DNA from: Lachnospiraceae bacterium AM48-27BH
GTDB lineage: Bacteria > Bacillota > Clostridia > Lachnospirales > Lachnospiraceae
Reading direction: 5' to 3'
Assembly (NCBI GenBank): GCA_003478355.1
Contig: QUFC01000005.1
Location: 62,001-126,000, forward strand
Length of the DNA stretch: 64,000 nucleotides
Positions within the stretch are counted from its first letter, which is position 1. Every line of letters starts with the position of its first letter. The position numbers and the translations under genes were made by a program. A model generated the notes under the pieces. That model saw only the letters and a list, made by a program, of their open reading frames with translations. It had not been told where the DNA came from and did no database searches. Shown here piece by piece: positions 37,374 to 45,124 of this stretch.

Positions 37374-37404
37374 TCTTGTGCAATACTTTTGAAATCTTGT
37401 GCAA
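37374..37404. repeat. Pair of 10-bp direct repeats, 21 bp apart
   Basis: TCTTGTGCAA occurs at 37374-37383 and 37395-37404. The 21-bp period equals two helical turns, so a protein could bind both on one face. Together with the adjacent 11-bp repeats this looks like a recombination control region. Confidence 0.5.
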
Positions 37405-37432
37405 GACACTTTTTGCATGAAAAAAGGGCGAT

Positions 37433-37657
37433 TCAATCACCCTTTTCTTTGCAGTATTCAATGATACATGACCGGACATCTTTTTTCGTCCGGCAGTGGC
37501 AGAAATGACCGTCCTTGAATATGATGTCATATCCATCGTGCATGTTTCCGGTGATTCCGGAAATCATTTCCCTGTTCTTTTCTGCGACCTGCATCGTGTC
37601 GAACATTCCGCACGGGTCTTTTCTGACAAGGTCTTGAATGTATGCGTTGATAGACAT
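37433..37657 (-). CDS. Small protein of unknown function
   Basis: A 74-residue open frame starting MSINAYIQDLVRKDPCGMFD and ending CKEKGD. It contains a GYDIIFKDGHFCHCRTKKDV segment with closely spaced cysteines. Its stop lies in a hairpin (AAGGG..GATT/AATC..CCCTT, 37424-37445) that is followed by a T-run on the minus strand, which supports transcription in this direction. The ribosome site is weak. A longer frame upstream (to 37735) is less likely. I do not recognise a family. Confidence 0.45.
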   Translation of the reverse strand: MSINAYIQDLVRKDPCGMFDTMQVAEKNREMISGITGNMHDGYDIIFKDGHFCHCRTKKDVRSCIIEYCKEKGD

Positions 37658-37740
37658 ACTACAATGAGAAACGAATAAAAGAAAAGTTAGGATGGAGGAG
37701 TCCTGTCCAATACCGACTCCATCTTTTAACTGCATGAAGA

Positions 37741-37768
37741 AAAACGAGACGACCGAAGTCGTCTCGTA
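37741..37768 (-). terminator. Terminator of the flavin reductase gene
   Basis: ACGAGACGAC-CGAA-GTCGTCTCGT (37744-37767) is a perfect 10-bp stem with a tetraloop. On the minus strand it is followed by TTTT, downstream of the flavin reductase stop at 37826. Confidence 0.9.
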
Positions 37769-37825
37769 AAAGTCTAACTTTGAGGGGTCACCTCAGCTTA
37801 TGCGAAAGTTCCTTTTCTGCACACC

Positions 37826-38392
37826 TTACTTTTTCAGCTTTAAGCCATCTCGGAATGCTTCGCCCACACGCTCGGTGACTTTATAATAGCCGTGGGTGTA
37901 GGGATCAAATGCGATGGCGTTGACCTTAGACATATCAATTTTTCCATCCACCATAACGCTCTCATCGGCAGTAACATTGACCACCTTACCGATGACGCCG
38001 CATCCGTATTCATTGTTCTGATACTCGATGAACCTGCACTCCAGGCAGATCGGGAACTCGTTGATGACAGGGGCATCTACTGTTTCTGCTTTGCTGGCTG
38101 TCAGACCGCTGCGGGCAAATTTATCGGCAACTTTATTGCCGGACTCTACGCCGAAATAGTCAGCTTCCACTATGTGGGCAGCATCGGCAATGCTGACGGT
38201 GAATGCTCCCCGTGCCTTGATGTTCTGTACGGTCTTGTGTGTCTCGGTGAGGTTCAGAACAACGGAGTCCCGCTCCTGCATGGTGCCCCATGCGGCGTTC
38301 ATGACATTGACGCTGCCGTCCTCGTTGTAAGTTGCAACCATCAGAACCGGCATGGGGAAAATGCCTTCGGTAATTTTCAGTTTTGTTCTCAT
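37826..38392 (-). CDS. Flavin reductase family protein (flavoredoxin-like)
   Basis: A 188-residue FMN-binding split-barrel protein. It has PMPVLMVATYNEDGSVNVMN and AAWGTM near the N-terminus, a typical LNLTETHKTVQNIKARGAFT strand, and a C-terminal IAFDPYTHGYYKV segment. Relatives transfer electrons via FMN or detoxify electrophiles. It is divergent from an HxlR regulator that probably controls it. The ATG at 38392 follows AGGAGTTATC. Confidence 0.88.
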   Translation of the reverse strand: MRTKLKITEGIFPMPVLMVATYNEDGSVNVMNAAWGTMQERDSVVLNLTETHKTVQNIKARGAFTVSIADAAHIVEADYFGVESGNKVADKFARSGLTASKAETVDAPVINEFPICLECRFIEYQNNEYGCGVIGKVVNVTADESVMVDGKIDMSKVNAIAFDPYTHGYYKVTERVGEAFRDGLKLKK

Positions 38393-38470
38393 GATAACTC
38401 CTCCTTGTGATCGTATTGACAGGACTGTTCATCCTGCTTATAATTATATCCACGCAAATTGTAAATTCAA

Positions 38471-38493
38471 GTACTGGTAATTATGACAGGTAC
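38471..38493. promoter_or_regulatory. Candidate HxlR operator
   Basis: GTAC-N15-GTAC (38471-38474, 38490-38493) lies in the 119-base divergent gap between the flavin reductase and HxlR genes, next to an imperfect AGTACTG/CAGGTACT inverted repeat. A similar GTAC pair lies in the second HxlR-flavin reductase gap at 46,941. Confidence 0.4.
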
Positions 38494-38511
38494 TATCTTA
38501 GGAGAAAGTGA

Positions 38512-38850
38512 ATGATACAGAACTATATTGAGAACGCCAATTTCGAAGATACCGGCTTTGCCTACACGTTGTCGCTGATCTCCGGCAAGCACAAGATGGT
38601 CATTCTTTACTGCCTGATGGAGTTTGAGACGGTGCGATTCAATGAGTTGAAACGGTATCTGAAAACCATTTCCGACAAAACTCTCAGCACGAATCTCAAG
38701 GAGCTGGAAGCGGATAAACTGATCGTCCGCACCGAGTATCCGCAGATCCCGCCGAAGGTGGAATATACGCTTTCGGAACGAGGAAAAACGCTGATGACTG
38801 TGCTGGATCAGCTCTGTGTCTGGGGTGAGGAGAATCGACTGACAGAGTGA
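38512..38850 (+). CDS. HxlR-family transcriptional regulator
   Basis: A 112-residue winged-helix regulator with the family core SGKHKMVILYCLMEFETVRF, FNELKRYLKTISDKTLSTNL and the VEYTLSERGKTL wing. Several HxlR members (YodB, HypR) sense quinones or disulfide stress through cysteines; this one has two (in YCLME and LCVWG). It is divergent from a flavin reductase, the typical target. The start follows AGGAGAAAGTGA. Confidence 0.88.
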   Translation: MIQNYIENANFEDTGFAYTLSLISGKHKMVILYCLMEFETVRFNELKRYLKTISDKTLSTNLKELEADKLIVRTEYPQIPPKVEYTLSERGKTLMTVLDQLCVWGEENRLTE

Positions 38851-38921
38851 CAACTTCCAGATTGTATAATTTTAAAATTTGAAAAAGGAGGAATCGTGTA
38901 CGATTCTTTAGGTATTTATCT

Positions 38922-39071
38922 ATGAGAAGAAAAGATCGAGAAGTAACAAATATTATTGAAATTCTGCAGATTATTGAAAAAGCGAAAGTTCTGCATCTTG
39001 CTTTGTTTGATGCTGATTATATGAATTGTACTGATCGGTGCAGATACGCTGATAATGGTACTATGAGATAA
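38922..39071 (+). pseudogene. Truncated pyridoxamine 5'-phosphate oxidase family gene (NimA-like)
   Basis: A 49-codon frame with the family-typical start MRRKDREVTNIIEILQIIEK, then KAKVLHLALFDADYMN. It diverges and stops where a full protein would continue for about 110 more residues. The ATG has a decent AAGGAGGAATC region some 30 bases upstream. It is best read as a remnant of an FMN-binding protein gene, perhaps left by a deletion. Confidence 0.6.
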
Positions 39072-39105
39072 ATCGGGAAGTTGGAAGAATAAAAAGGATG
39101 AAGAA

Positions 39106-40014
39106 ATGACGGTTCAACAATTAAAATATATTTTGAAGGTAGCAGAAGTTGGCTCTATTACCGAAGCGGCAAAACTGCTTTTTATATCACAGCCAAGTCT
39201 GTCCAATTCCATCAAAGAAACGGAAAAAGAGGCTGGTATCACCATTTTTCTCCGCAGTAGGACCGGAATTACGCTGACAAAAGATGGTGCTGAGTTTCTC
39301 GGTTATGCTCGTCAGGTGATACAGCAGATGGAACTGCTGGAGGATCGGTATGTTACAAATCTTCCAGGGAAAGTGACATTTGGAGTATCTTCTCAGCACT
39401 ATACTTTTACGGAAAACGCTTTTGTGGAGTTAGTTAAGCGTTTTGGACAAGAACGATACGCTTTTTATTATAATGAAACCGGAACACATCAGATATTGGA
39501 TGATGTGAAAAATCGTGTCTGTGATTTAGGCATCCTTTATTTATCGCATGAAAACGAAGTCGTCATGCGGAAAGTGATAGAGGAAAACCATCTGGTGTTT
39601 ACCGAGCTATTTTCAGCAAAGCCTCATGTTTTTTTGCAAAAAGATCACCCATTGGCATCGAAAAAAGTAGTTTCCGTCCATGACCTTGCACCTTATCCAC
39701 GGCTAAACTTTGTACAGGGAGAGTATGAATCTGTCTATTTTTCAGAGGAACTATTCAGCTCCATCCCGGTGGATAAGGAAATTCGGATCAATGACAGAGG
39801 GGCTATTGTCAACTTCATGCTCGGACTGAATGCCTATACTATTTCAAGTGGCATTTTCCCGAAATATTTGAACGGAGAAAATATCATCTCCGTTCCGCTT
39901 GCAGAAAATGAAACAATGCATATTGGATATGTGCTGAATGAAAATCAGGAATTGAGTGAACTTGGAAAAAGCTATCTGGAAGAATTACGAAAATATGCTC
40001 CAGCCAATCCATAG
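39106..40014 (+). CDS. LysR-family transcriptional regulator
   Basis: A 302-residue regulator. The N-terminal HTH is TVQQLKYILKVAEVGSITEA with AAKLLFISQPSLSNSIKETE, followed by a substrate-binding domain (about 90-295) that begins with the GKVTFGVSSQHYTFTE strand. It lies upstream of a LysE-type exporter in the same direction, which it may regulate, although that gene is broken. The start follows a weak AAGGATGAAGAA site. Confidence 0.9.
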   Translation: MTVQQLKYILKVAEVGSITEAAKLLFISQPSLSNSIKETEKEAGITIFLRSRTGITLTKDGAEFLGYARQVIQQMELLEDRYVTNLPGKVTFGVSSQHYTFTENAFVELVKRFGQERYAFYYNETGTHQILDDVKNRVCDLGILYLSHENEVVMRKVIEENHLVFTELFSAKPHVFLQKDHPLASKKVVSVHDLAPYPRLNFVQGEYESVYFSEELFSSIPVDKEIRINDRGAIVNFMLGLNAYTISSGIFPKYLNGENIISVPLAENETMHIGYVLNENQELSELGKSYLEELRKYAPANP

Positions 40015-40097
40015 TCATAGGCTATGAATAATCATATAAAATAGGTGTTATGTATGTACCGCTGTTTGCTGATATAATAACAGCAGAAAGGTGGTTA

Positions 40098-40687
40098 ATG
40101 ATTATGCTTATGGCGGTACTGAGCAATTTTCTGATTTATTGTGTTGTAAATGCCTTTACTCCGGGACCGGGAAATATTCTGGCATTAAATACCGTAACAA
40201 ACTATGGATATAAAAAAGGAAAGCCGCTGTTCTTTGGAATTTTTGCAGGCTACTATGTAGTACAAATCATATGTGCAATTGTTGTATATGGGGTTAATTC
40301 TTTGCTTCCAAATGTAATGGGAGTAATGAAGTACATCGGAGCAGCTATATCCTGTGGCTTGCGATTCATATTGCTTTCAGTAAGAAGACCTCAGAAAACA
40401 CAGAGCAATCCGCATCGTTTCTGAAAAGCTTCATGCTGCAATTTGTCAATGTGAAGATCTATATGTTCGGAGTTACCGCACTAACGGGTTATGTTGTAGG
40501 ATATATGTCCTCTTTTCCGGCTTTGCTGTTTTTTGAGCTGGTTATTGCAACGATCGGAACGATCGCGACCTGTACTTGGATTGGCTTGGGGGTACTGATT
40601 CAGAAGTTTTATCTGCGGCATTTCCGTGTTATTAACATTATCCTTGCACTAACATTACTGGAGTGTATTTGGGGAATGCTAAGATAA
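40098..40687 (+). pseudogene. LysE/RhtB-family exporter, split by a one-base deletion
   Basis: The first part has the family start VNAFTPGPGNILALNTVTNY. The frame is lost near 40346: GCAGC-TATATCCTG reads on as YILWLAIHIAFSKKTSENTE in the next frame and continues to a normal end at 40687 with LTGYVVGYMSS and further helices. One missing T (TT to T) explains it. Six transmembrane helices are expected if joined. The start ATG 40098 follows AAAGGTGG. It is a pseudogene or a sequencing error. Confidence 0.85.
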
Positions 40688-40731
40688 TTGCTGCTTTGAG
40701 AGCAATTTTAATTAACAATCGGAATTTTTCA

Positions 40732-41754
40732 TTACAGTGTTTTGCTAAAGGAATCCGATGGAGCGATACCCTGGATTTTTCTGTATTCTCTGGGTGACAT
40801 TTTGACAATAGACTGAAAAGCGCTTGAAAACTTTCCCTGGGTTTGGTAGCCTACCTGGGAAGCAATATCTGCGATAGTGTCATTTGTTTCCCGTAATAAT
40901 TTCATAGCCTGACGCACTCGAAATTCCTTCATATAGGTGGCGATAGGCTGGCCGTAGACTGCTTTGAATATCTCCTTTAGAGTGGAGGTATTTATCAAAT
41001 ACTGTTTGGAAAGTTCTGCAATCGTAAATCGTTGATCCAAGTGCTCTGTCAACTGTTGATGAATTTCTTTTATCAATTCGGTTTGCTGGGAGAAGTATTG
41101 AGTCAGTTTTTTATGCTCCGATTTCATGTTGCTCAAATAAATCAAAATTTCCAGCACCTTCAATTTCAAGAGGGAAATTCGGACGGATACAGGAGCAGAA
41201 AAGAGTGGGGCAAAAATATGCTCTAAATCGGAACAGGACGGGATTGCGGATGGCTTTCCGGAGCAAAATCGATCCCGTAACTGGTCTGCCTCCACACCGG
41301 CATTCTTTAAAACTTCCGGGCAAATGGAAGAGAGCTGTTTCAGATCCACGGAAATGGAAATTCCCTCTGAATATCCCAGGGGAAACATCATGGCGGAATC
41401 CGCGCAGCAGGCCATACTGTGTGCTGCCACATCACCTGTACCTAAATAGACGGCAGTACCGCCTTGCATATTCCAACCCACGCGACCACTGCGACAATAG
41501 TAAATTTCTAAAACAGAATCTGAAGCATCATGCCGAAACTTGACCTCTGAAGCAAGAAAAACATTGAAGGATACCTCTATTCCAGGAAAAGTTTCATATG
41601 CCTCCATAGACCCTTTTCCAGCGGTAACCGCTCGAAACTGTTCTCCAAAGAGTGTGATACCCGTTTCACCAGCCCGGCAATGCTTCAAGGCGAGGGTGCC
41701 GTTTGGAATCTTTTGGAGTTTTTGAGCGATAACTTTGGATTCTTCTTTTTTCAT
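40732..41754 (-). CDS. AraC-family transcriptional regulator
   Basis: A 340-residue protein. The C-terminal double HTH (about 235-335) has FTIAELSKQYLINTSTLKEI and the FSSAFQSIVKMSPREYR signature. The N-terminal part is a sensor without an assigned ligand. The ATG at 41754 overlaps the ArsR stop as ATGA, so the two are translationally coupled. AAAGGAACGCC lies before the start. Relatives of the PchR type respond to siderophores, but no such gene is nearby. Confidence 0.88.
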   Translation of the reverse strand: MKKEESKVIAQKLQKIPNGTLALKHCRAGETGITLFGEQFRAVTAGKGSMEAYETFPGIEVSFNVFLASEVKFRHDASDSVLEIYYCRSGRVGWNMQGGTAVYLGTGDVAAHSMACCADSAMMFPLGYSEGISISVDLKQLSSICPEVLKNAGVEADQLRDRFCSGKPSAIPSCSDLEHIFAPLFSAPVSVRISLLKLKVLEILIYLSNMKSEHKKLTQYFSQQTELIKEIHQQLTEHLDQRFTIAELSKQYLINTSTLKEIFKAVYGQPIATYMKEFRVRQAMKLLRETNDTIADIASQVGYQTQGKFSSAFQSIVKMSPREYRKIQGIAPSDSFSKTL

Positions 41755-42137
41755 GGCGTTCCTTTTTGTGTTTCTACTTGTGACGGACAGGCGATTTTTA
41801 CAAGCCACTCAATCATGTGATGGAAATTTTGCGCCTGCTCGGTATCAGCCGCTTTATAATAGACCTCTTTTCCGTCCAGGCGGCTAACGATCAGACCTGC
41901 TGATTTCAACTGTTTGAGATGGTGAGAAACTGCAGGACTGCTCATATCTACCATGGCTGAAAGATTGATAACACATTCCTCACAGTGGCAAAGCAACCAA
42001 AAAATGCGAATACGGCTGCCATCCCCCAGCTGCTTGAAAATATCAGCTACAGTTTGAAAGTTTTCTACGCTGGGCATATGTTCCAGTTCCTGCTCGATAG
42101 TTTGTCCATGGTCGTGTGGTAAGTGGTTCTGAATCAT
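41751..42137 (-). CDS. ArsR/SmtB-family metalloregulator
   Basis: A 128-residue winged-helix repressor. It has the HTH LSAMVDMSSPAVSHHLKQLK and the wing SRLDGKEVYYKAA. Likely metal ligands are C50, C52 and C55 (LLCHCEEC) and an N-terminal histidine cluster (H5, H8, H10). It sits between the CGGC-domain gene and the AraC regulator on the same strand, all closely spaced. The metal cannot be told from sequence. Ribosome site AAGGAGGTG. Confidence 0.85.
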   Translation of the reverse strand: MIQNHLPHDHGQTIEQELEHMPSVENFQTVADIFKQLGDGSRIRIFWLLCHCEECVINLSAMVDMSSPAVSHHLKQLKSAGLIVSRLDGKEVYYKAADTEQAQNFHHMIEWLVKIACPSQVETQKGTP

Positions 42138-42190
42138 TTAACACACCTCCTTGAAGTCTATTTTACCATAGGTTGGGGGGAAAAGAAACT

Positions 42191-42552
42191 TTACTTCTGA
42201 GATGTTTCTGGTTCAGGACCGGCATCATGAGTGTATTCCAAGATACGGACACCATCGCCTACCTCTTTCTGCACCAGCTCCCGCATACGTTTGGCGAAAG
42301 GACAGGGGTAACCAATGGGAGTCCCTTTGCTGATACAGGAAGCAAAAGCAATGGTGTCTGCGCCCTGTTTTACCAGAGAACGGGCCCGTAGCACCGCTTT
42401 TTTCCGGGGCAGCCACCGCAGTTGATGAAGCCCACTAACTGAATATCATCTTCTCCCATAAAAGCGCCTTTTCTCTCTCGGATTGTTCGAAAATCCCGGC
42501 TTCCGGGGCAGTAATCCTCTGTCTGCATACAACGAATAATGCCAAGTTTCAT
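42191..42552 (-). pseudogene. CGGC-domain protein, frameshifted in an A-run
   Basis: The first frame gives KLGIIRCMQTEDYCPGSRDF and the signature NCGGCPGKK. The normal continuation (AVLRARSLVKQGADTIAFAS, CISKGTPIGYPCPF) is in another frame. The break is in a run of six A on the coding strand (T run at 42398-42403); a seventh A would restore a protein of about 120 residues. CGGC-domain proteins are putative metal-binding proteins. Ribosome site AAGGAGAAAACTAAT. It is a pseudogene, a slippery-site gene or a sequencing error. Confidence 0.8.
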
Positions 42553-42678
42553 ATTAGTTTTCTCCTTAATTTAGGGCCGGCCATTTAGATTGGACCGGTC
42601 CATTGTCTATTATTATGTAACCAGCTTTTCCAACAACTGTCAGGAAATGCCCTCGCAGTAGCGATCCTCTTCAATCCG

Positions 42679-43122
42679 TCATAAACGCTGCAAGAGCGTC
42701 CCTTCTAACTTCATGTGATATTGTTCCAGTACATCTTTCAGTGTAATATCTTGCATTCTTTGTTCCGCTGTTTTTTGAATGTCCAAGTAAAAATCCCGCA
42801 GCACCAGTTGGATATTTACACCCACGCCACAGGCAGGATTGGTGTGGATGTCCTGATGGAGCAGGGGTTTGTTGCCCTCTACTGCCCGATAGGCATCCAG
42901 CAGAGTGATTTTCTCCGGCTCACGAGCCAGAGCGGGGCGGGGATGTCCCTTCACGCTGACCAGCAGCCCTCCTTTCCGCAGGGCGGACATGAGCTGGCGC
43001 ACATAGGCAGGATTCGTCTGAATGCTCTCTGCCAGCTTGCTACTGGTCAGGTCGCAGTTTGGGTACAGAGCGATAAAAGCCAGAATATGAACAGCATCGC
43101 TAAGGCGGGTGGGATATTTCAT
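42679..43122 (-). CDS. Rrf2-family transcriptional regulator
   Basis: A 147-residue regulator with the Rrf2 winged helix: RLSDAVHILAFIALYPNCDL, TSSKLAESIQTNPAYVRQLM and the KGGLLVSVKG wing. The three clustered cysteines of IscR/NsrR cluster-binding members are absent (only C23 and C98), as in YwnA/CymR-like members. The start at 43122 follows GGAGATCAGAC; the longer open frame upstream crosses the divergent promoter region. It probably controls the sirtuin operon, with which it shares a palindrome-flanked promoter region. Confidence 0.88.
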   Translation of the reverse strand: MKYPTRLSDAVHILAFIALYPNCDLTSSKLAESIQTNPAYVRQLMSALRKGGLLVSVKGHPRPALAREPEKITLLDAYRAVEGNKPLLHQDIHTNPACGVGVNIQLVLRDFYLDIQKTAEQRMQDITLKDVLEQYHMKLEGTLLQRL

Positions 43123-43144
43123 GGTCTGATCTCCTTTTTTGCTT

Positions 43145-43227
43145 GATGTTATTTTTATTATAACAGCATATTGACAGTAACGCAAGAGAATGTTAAGATG
43201 GTTTGAAGTAAGAATAAAAATAACATC
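43145..43227. promoter_or_regulatory. Divergent promoters framed by a 15-bp inverted repeat
   Basis: GATGTTATTTTTATT (43145-43159) and its exact reverse complement AATAAAAATAACATC (43213-43227) flank the control region. The left copy also forms TGTTAT-N7-ATAACA (43147-43165). Between them lies the rightward promoter TTGACA-17-TAAGAT (43171-43176, 43194-43199). The leftward promoter TTGCGT-17-TATAAT (43185-43180, 43162-43157) overlaps the left copy. These are the likely Rrf2 operators. Confidence 0.75.
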
Positions 43228-43248
43228 CACTCGAAAGGAATGGTGACA

Positions 43249-44229
43249 ATGAACTTCTATGATGATTTGGTCATGCAGACCCAGATGAATTATTCCAGGC
43301 ACTATCCTATCTATGCTTCCGGCAGTACGCCTTATCAGCTGACTGACAAAAAGCCGCTGCCGTATAGCGAACAGATCCATCGTTTGGTACAGGAGGTAAA
43401 GGAAGCTGACTGCGTGGTAGTGGGCGGGGCTTCCGGCCTGTCCGCTGCCGGTGGCGGAGATTTTTACTACGAGGACAACGACTCCTACCGCAAATACTTC
43501 CGGCCTTTTGCGGAGAAGTACCACTTCAAAGGTGCTTTTGCAGGGATGATGCACCCCTGGAAGACAAGGGAAGAGTATTGGGGGTATCTCGCCACATTCC
43601 TTCACACCACCCAGACCGCACCTGTGCGTCATTCCTATTTGGATTTAGACGCTTTGTTGAAAGGCAAGGACTTCTTTATCCTCACCACGAACCAGGATAC
43701 CCAGTTTGTCAAACTCTACCCGGAGGAGAAGGTGGCGGAGATCCAGGGAGATCACCGGTTCTTCCAGTGTGCCTCCTGCTGTACCGATGACACTTGGGAT
43801 GCGGTAAAACCAGTGGCTGATATGGTGGCCGCTATGGGGGATGGTACGAAGATTCCCACGGATCTTATTCCCCGGTGCCCCCACTGTGGCGGTGAGGCTT
43901 TCCCCTGGGTGCGAGGATATGGGAATTTCCTGCAAGGAAAGAAATATGAAGAACAGTACGAAAAAATTTCTCGCTACGTACTGGAACACAAAGACAGCAA
44001 AATTCTGTTCCTGGAGTTGGGCGTTGGTCGAATGACTCCCATGTTTATCCAAGAACCTTTCTGGAACATGACCCTCAGCTTTCCCCATGCTCGATATATT
44101 GCTGTCAACGACAAATATGACTTCCTGCCCAAGCAGTTGGAGGATAAGGGCATGACCATTGTGGCCGACATTGCTCAAGTGCTGCGGGATGCACGGAACA
44201 CCATGGAAAGCGGAGATAACGATCAATGA
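43249..44229 (+). CDS. Sirtuin-like protein 1 (class M / SirTM-like)
   Basis: A 326-residue Sir2-fold protein. The NAD-binding GAGxS motif is VVVGGASGLSAAGGG (about 57-70). The TQNID-type motif is LTTNQDTQF (N148, D150). The usual catalytic His-Gly is replaced by Q166-Gly (EIQGD). Four zinc cysteines are C174, C177, C210 and C213. A Gln in place of the catalytic His is a trait of SirTM proteins, which ADP-ribosylate lipoylated GcvH-like proteins, but no GcvH-L, macrodomain or LplA gene is here. The start is ATG 43249 after GAAAGGAA. Its stop overlaps the next start (ATGA). Confidence 0.85.
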   Translation: MNFYDDLVMQTQMNYSRHYPIYASGSTPYQLTDKKPLPYSEQIHRLVQEVKEADCVVVGGASGLSAAGGGDFYYEDNDSYRKYFRPFAEKYHFKGAFAGMMHPWKTREEYWGYLATFLHTTQTAPVRHSYLDLDALLKGKDFFILTTNQDTQFVKLYPEEKVAEIQGDHRFFQCASCCTDDTWDAVKPVADMVAAMGDGTKIPTDLIPRCPHCGGEAFPWVRGYGNFLQGKKYEEQYEKISRYVLEHKDSKILFLELGVGRMTPMFIQEPFWNMTLSFPHARYIAVNDKYDFLPKQLEDKGMTIVADIAQVLRDARNTMESGDNDQ

Positions 44230-45107
44230 GGGTTGGAAACCAAGCGGCGCTTCAGGAACTTGCCGAGCGTATTGCTCAAGCAGATGCCGTTGTGATCGGA
44301 GGCGGATCCGGCCTGTCAAGCGCAGCTGGATACGACCACTACCATTGGTCCCCGGCACTTTCGGAGGCATTGGCTCCCTTTCGTGAACAGTATGGCTTTA
44401 CCTCTCCGCTGGCTGGATTCTACCATTGCTTTTCCAGCTATGGAGAGCAGTGGGGATATTACAGTCAATATATCCGCTTCATGTGGGAAGCCCCTACGGG
44501 GCAGCCCTATCTGGATCTGCAAACGCTTGTTGCAGATAAACCGGTCTTTGTGCTGACCACTAATGTCGATCAGCAGTTTTTTCGGGTATTTCCCCAGGAA
44601 CAAATTTGCGCCTTTCAGGGAGACTTTAGCTACTGCCAGTGCAGCCAGCCCTGTCGGGATGATATTTGGGAAAACCGCGAACTGGTAAAGGAACTGACCG
44701 GTCGCTTGGTGGGTGTTCGCCTGCCGGAGGAAGCTGTTCCCCGTTGCCCGGATTGCGGTCGGGTGCTGGTGCCTTGGGTACGAGATGATACCTTTCTGGA
44801 TGGAACCTTCTGGCAGGATAACCTGCACCGCTACCATAGATTCCTGCGACGCTGGATAATGGATCAGTCCGACAAAAAAGTCCTGCTGTTGGAACTTGGC
44901 GTGGGTGAGATGACGCCCAGTATCATCAAACTGCCCTTCTGGGAACTTACTGCCAAAAACGAAAACGTCTTTTATGCATGTCTTAATCGAGAGGCATCTC
45001 ATAGGCCAGAGCATCTGCGGGGACGCAGCCTGTATCTGCAAGGAGATTTGGCGGAAACTCTAGCTGCCCTCCGGCAGGAGCGATCCATCGAAGCAACCAT
45101 AAAATAG
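44226..45107 (+). CDS. Sirtuin-like protein 2 (class M / SirTM-like)
   Basis: A 293-residue paralog of the preceding gene. Motifs: VVIGGGSGLSSAAG (about 22-35), LTTNVDQQF (N113, D115) and FQGD with Q131 at the catalytic histidine position. Zinc cysteines are C139, C143, C174 and C177. It is shorter at the N-terminus than protein 1 and lacks its first 35 or so residues. Its start overlaps the previous stop, so the two proteins are probably made in similar amounts and may form a complex. Confidence 0.85.
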   Translation: MRVGNQAALQELAERIAQADAVVIGGGSGLSSAAGYDHYHWSPALSEALAPFREQYGFTSPLAGFYHCFSSYGEQWGYYSQYIRFMWEAPTGQPYLDLQTLVADKPVFVLTTNVDQQFFRVFPQEQICAFQGDFSYCQCSQPCRDDIWENRELVKELTGRLVGVRLPEEAVPRCPDCGRVLVPWVRDDTFLDGTFWQDNLHRYHRFLRRWIMDQSDKKVLLLELGVGEMTPSIIKLPFWELTAKNENVFYACLNREASHRPEHLRGRSLYLQGDLAETLAALRQERSIEATIK

Positions 45108-45124
45108 AAAAGGAGCGAACGAAT

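Noticed and set aside
37329..37404. Possible CRISPR array
   Set aside because: The repeats are 10-11 bp, directly adjacent or only 11 bp apart, without regular spacers or cas genes.
43645..45041. Two 241-codon minus-strand frames under the sirtuin genes
   Set aside because: They lie opposite genes with clear motifs and coupling; no family features.
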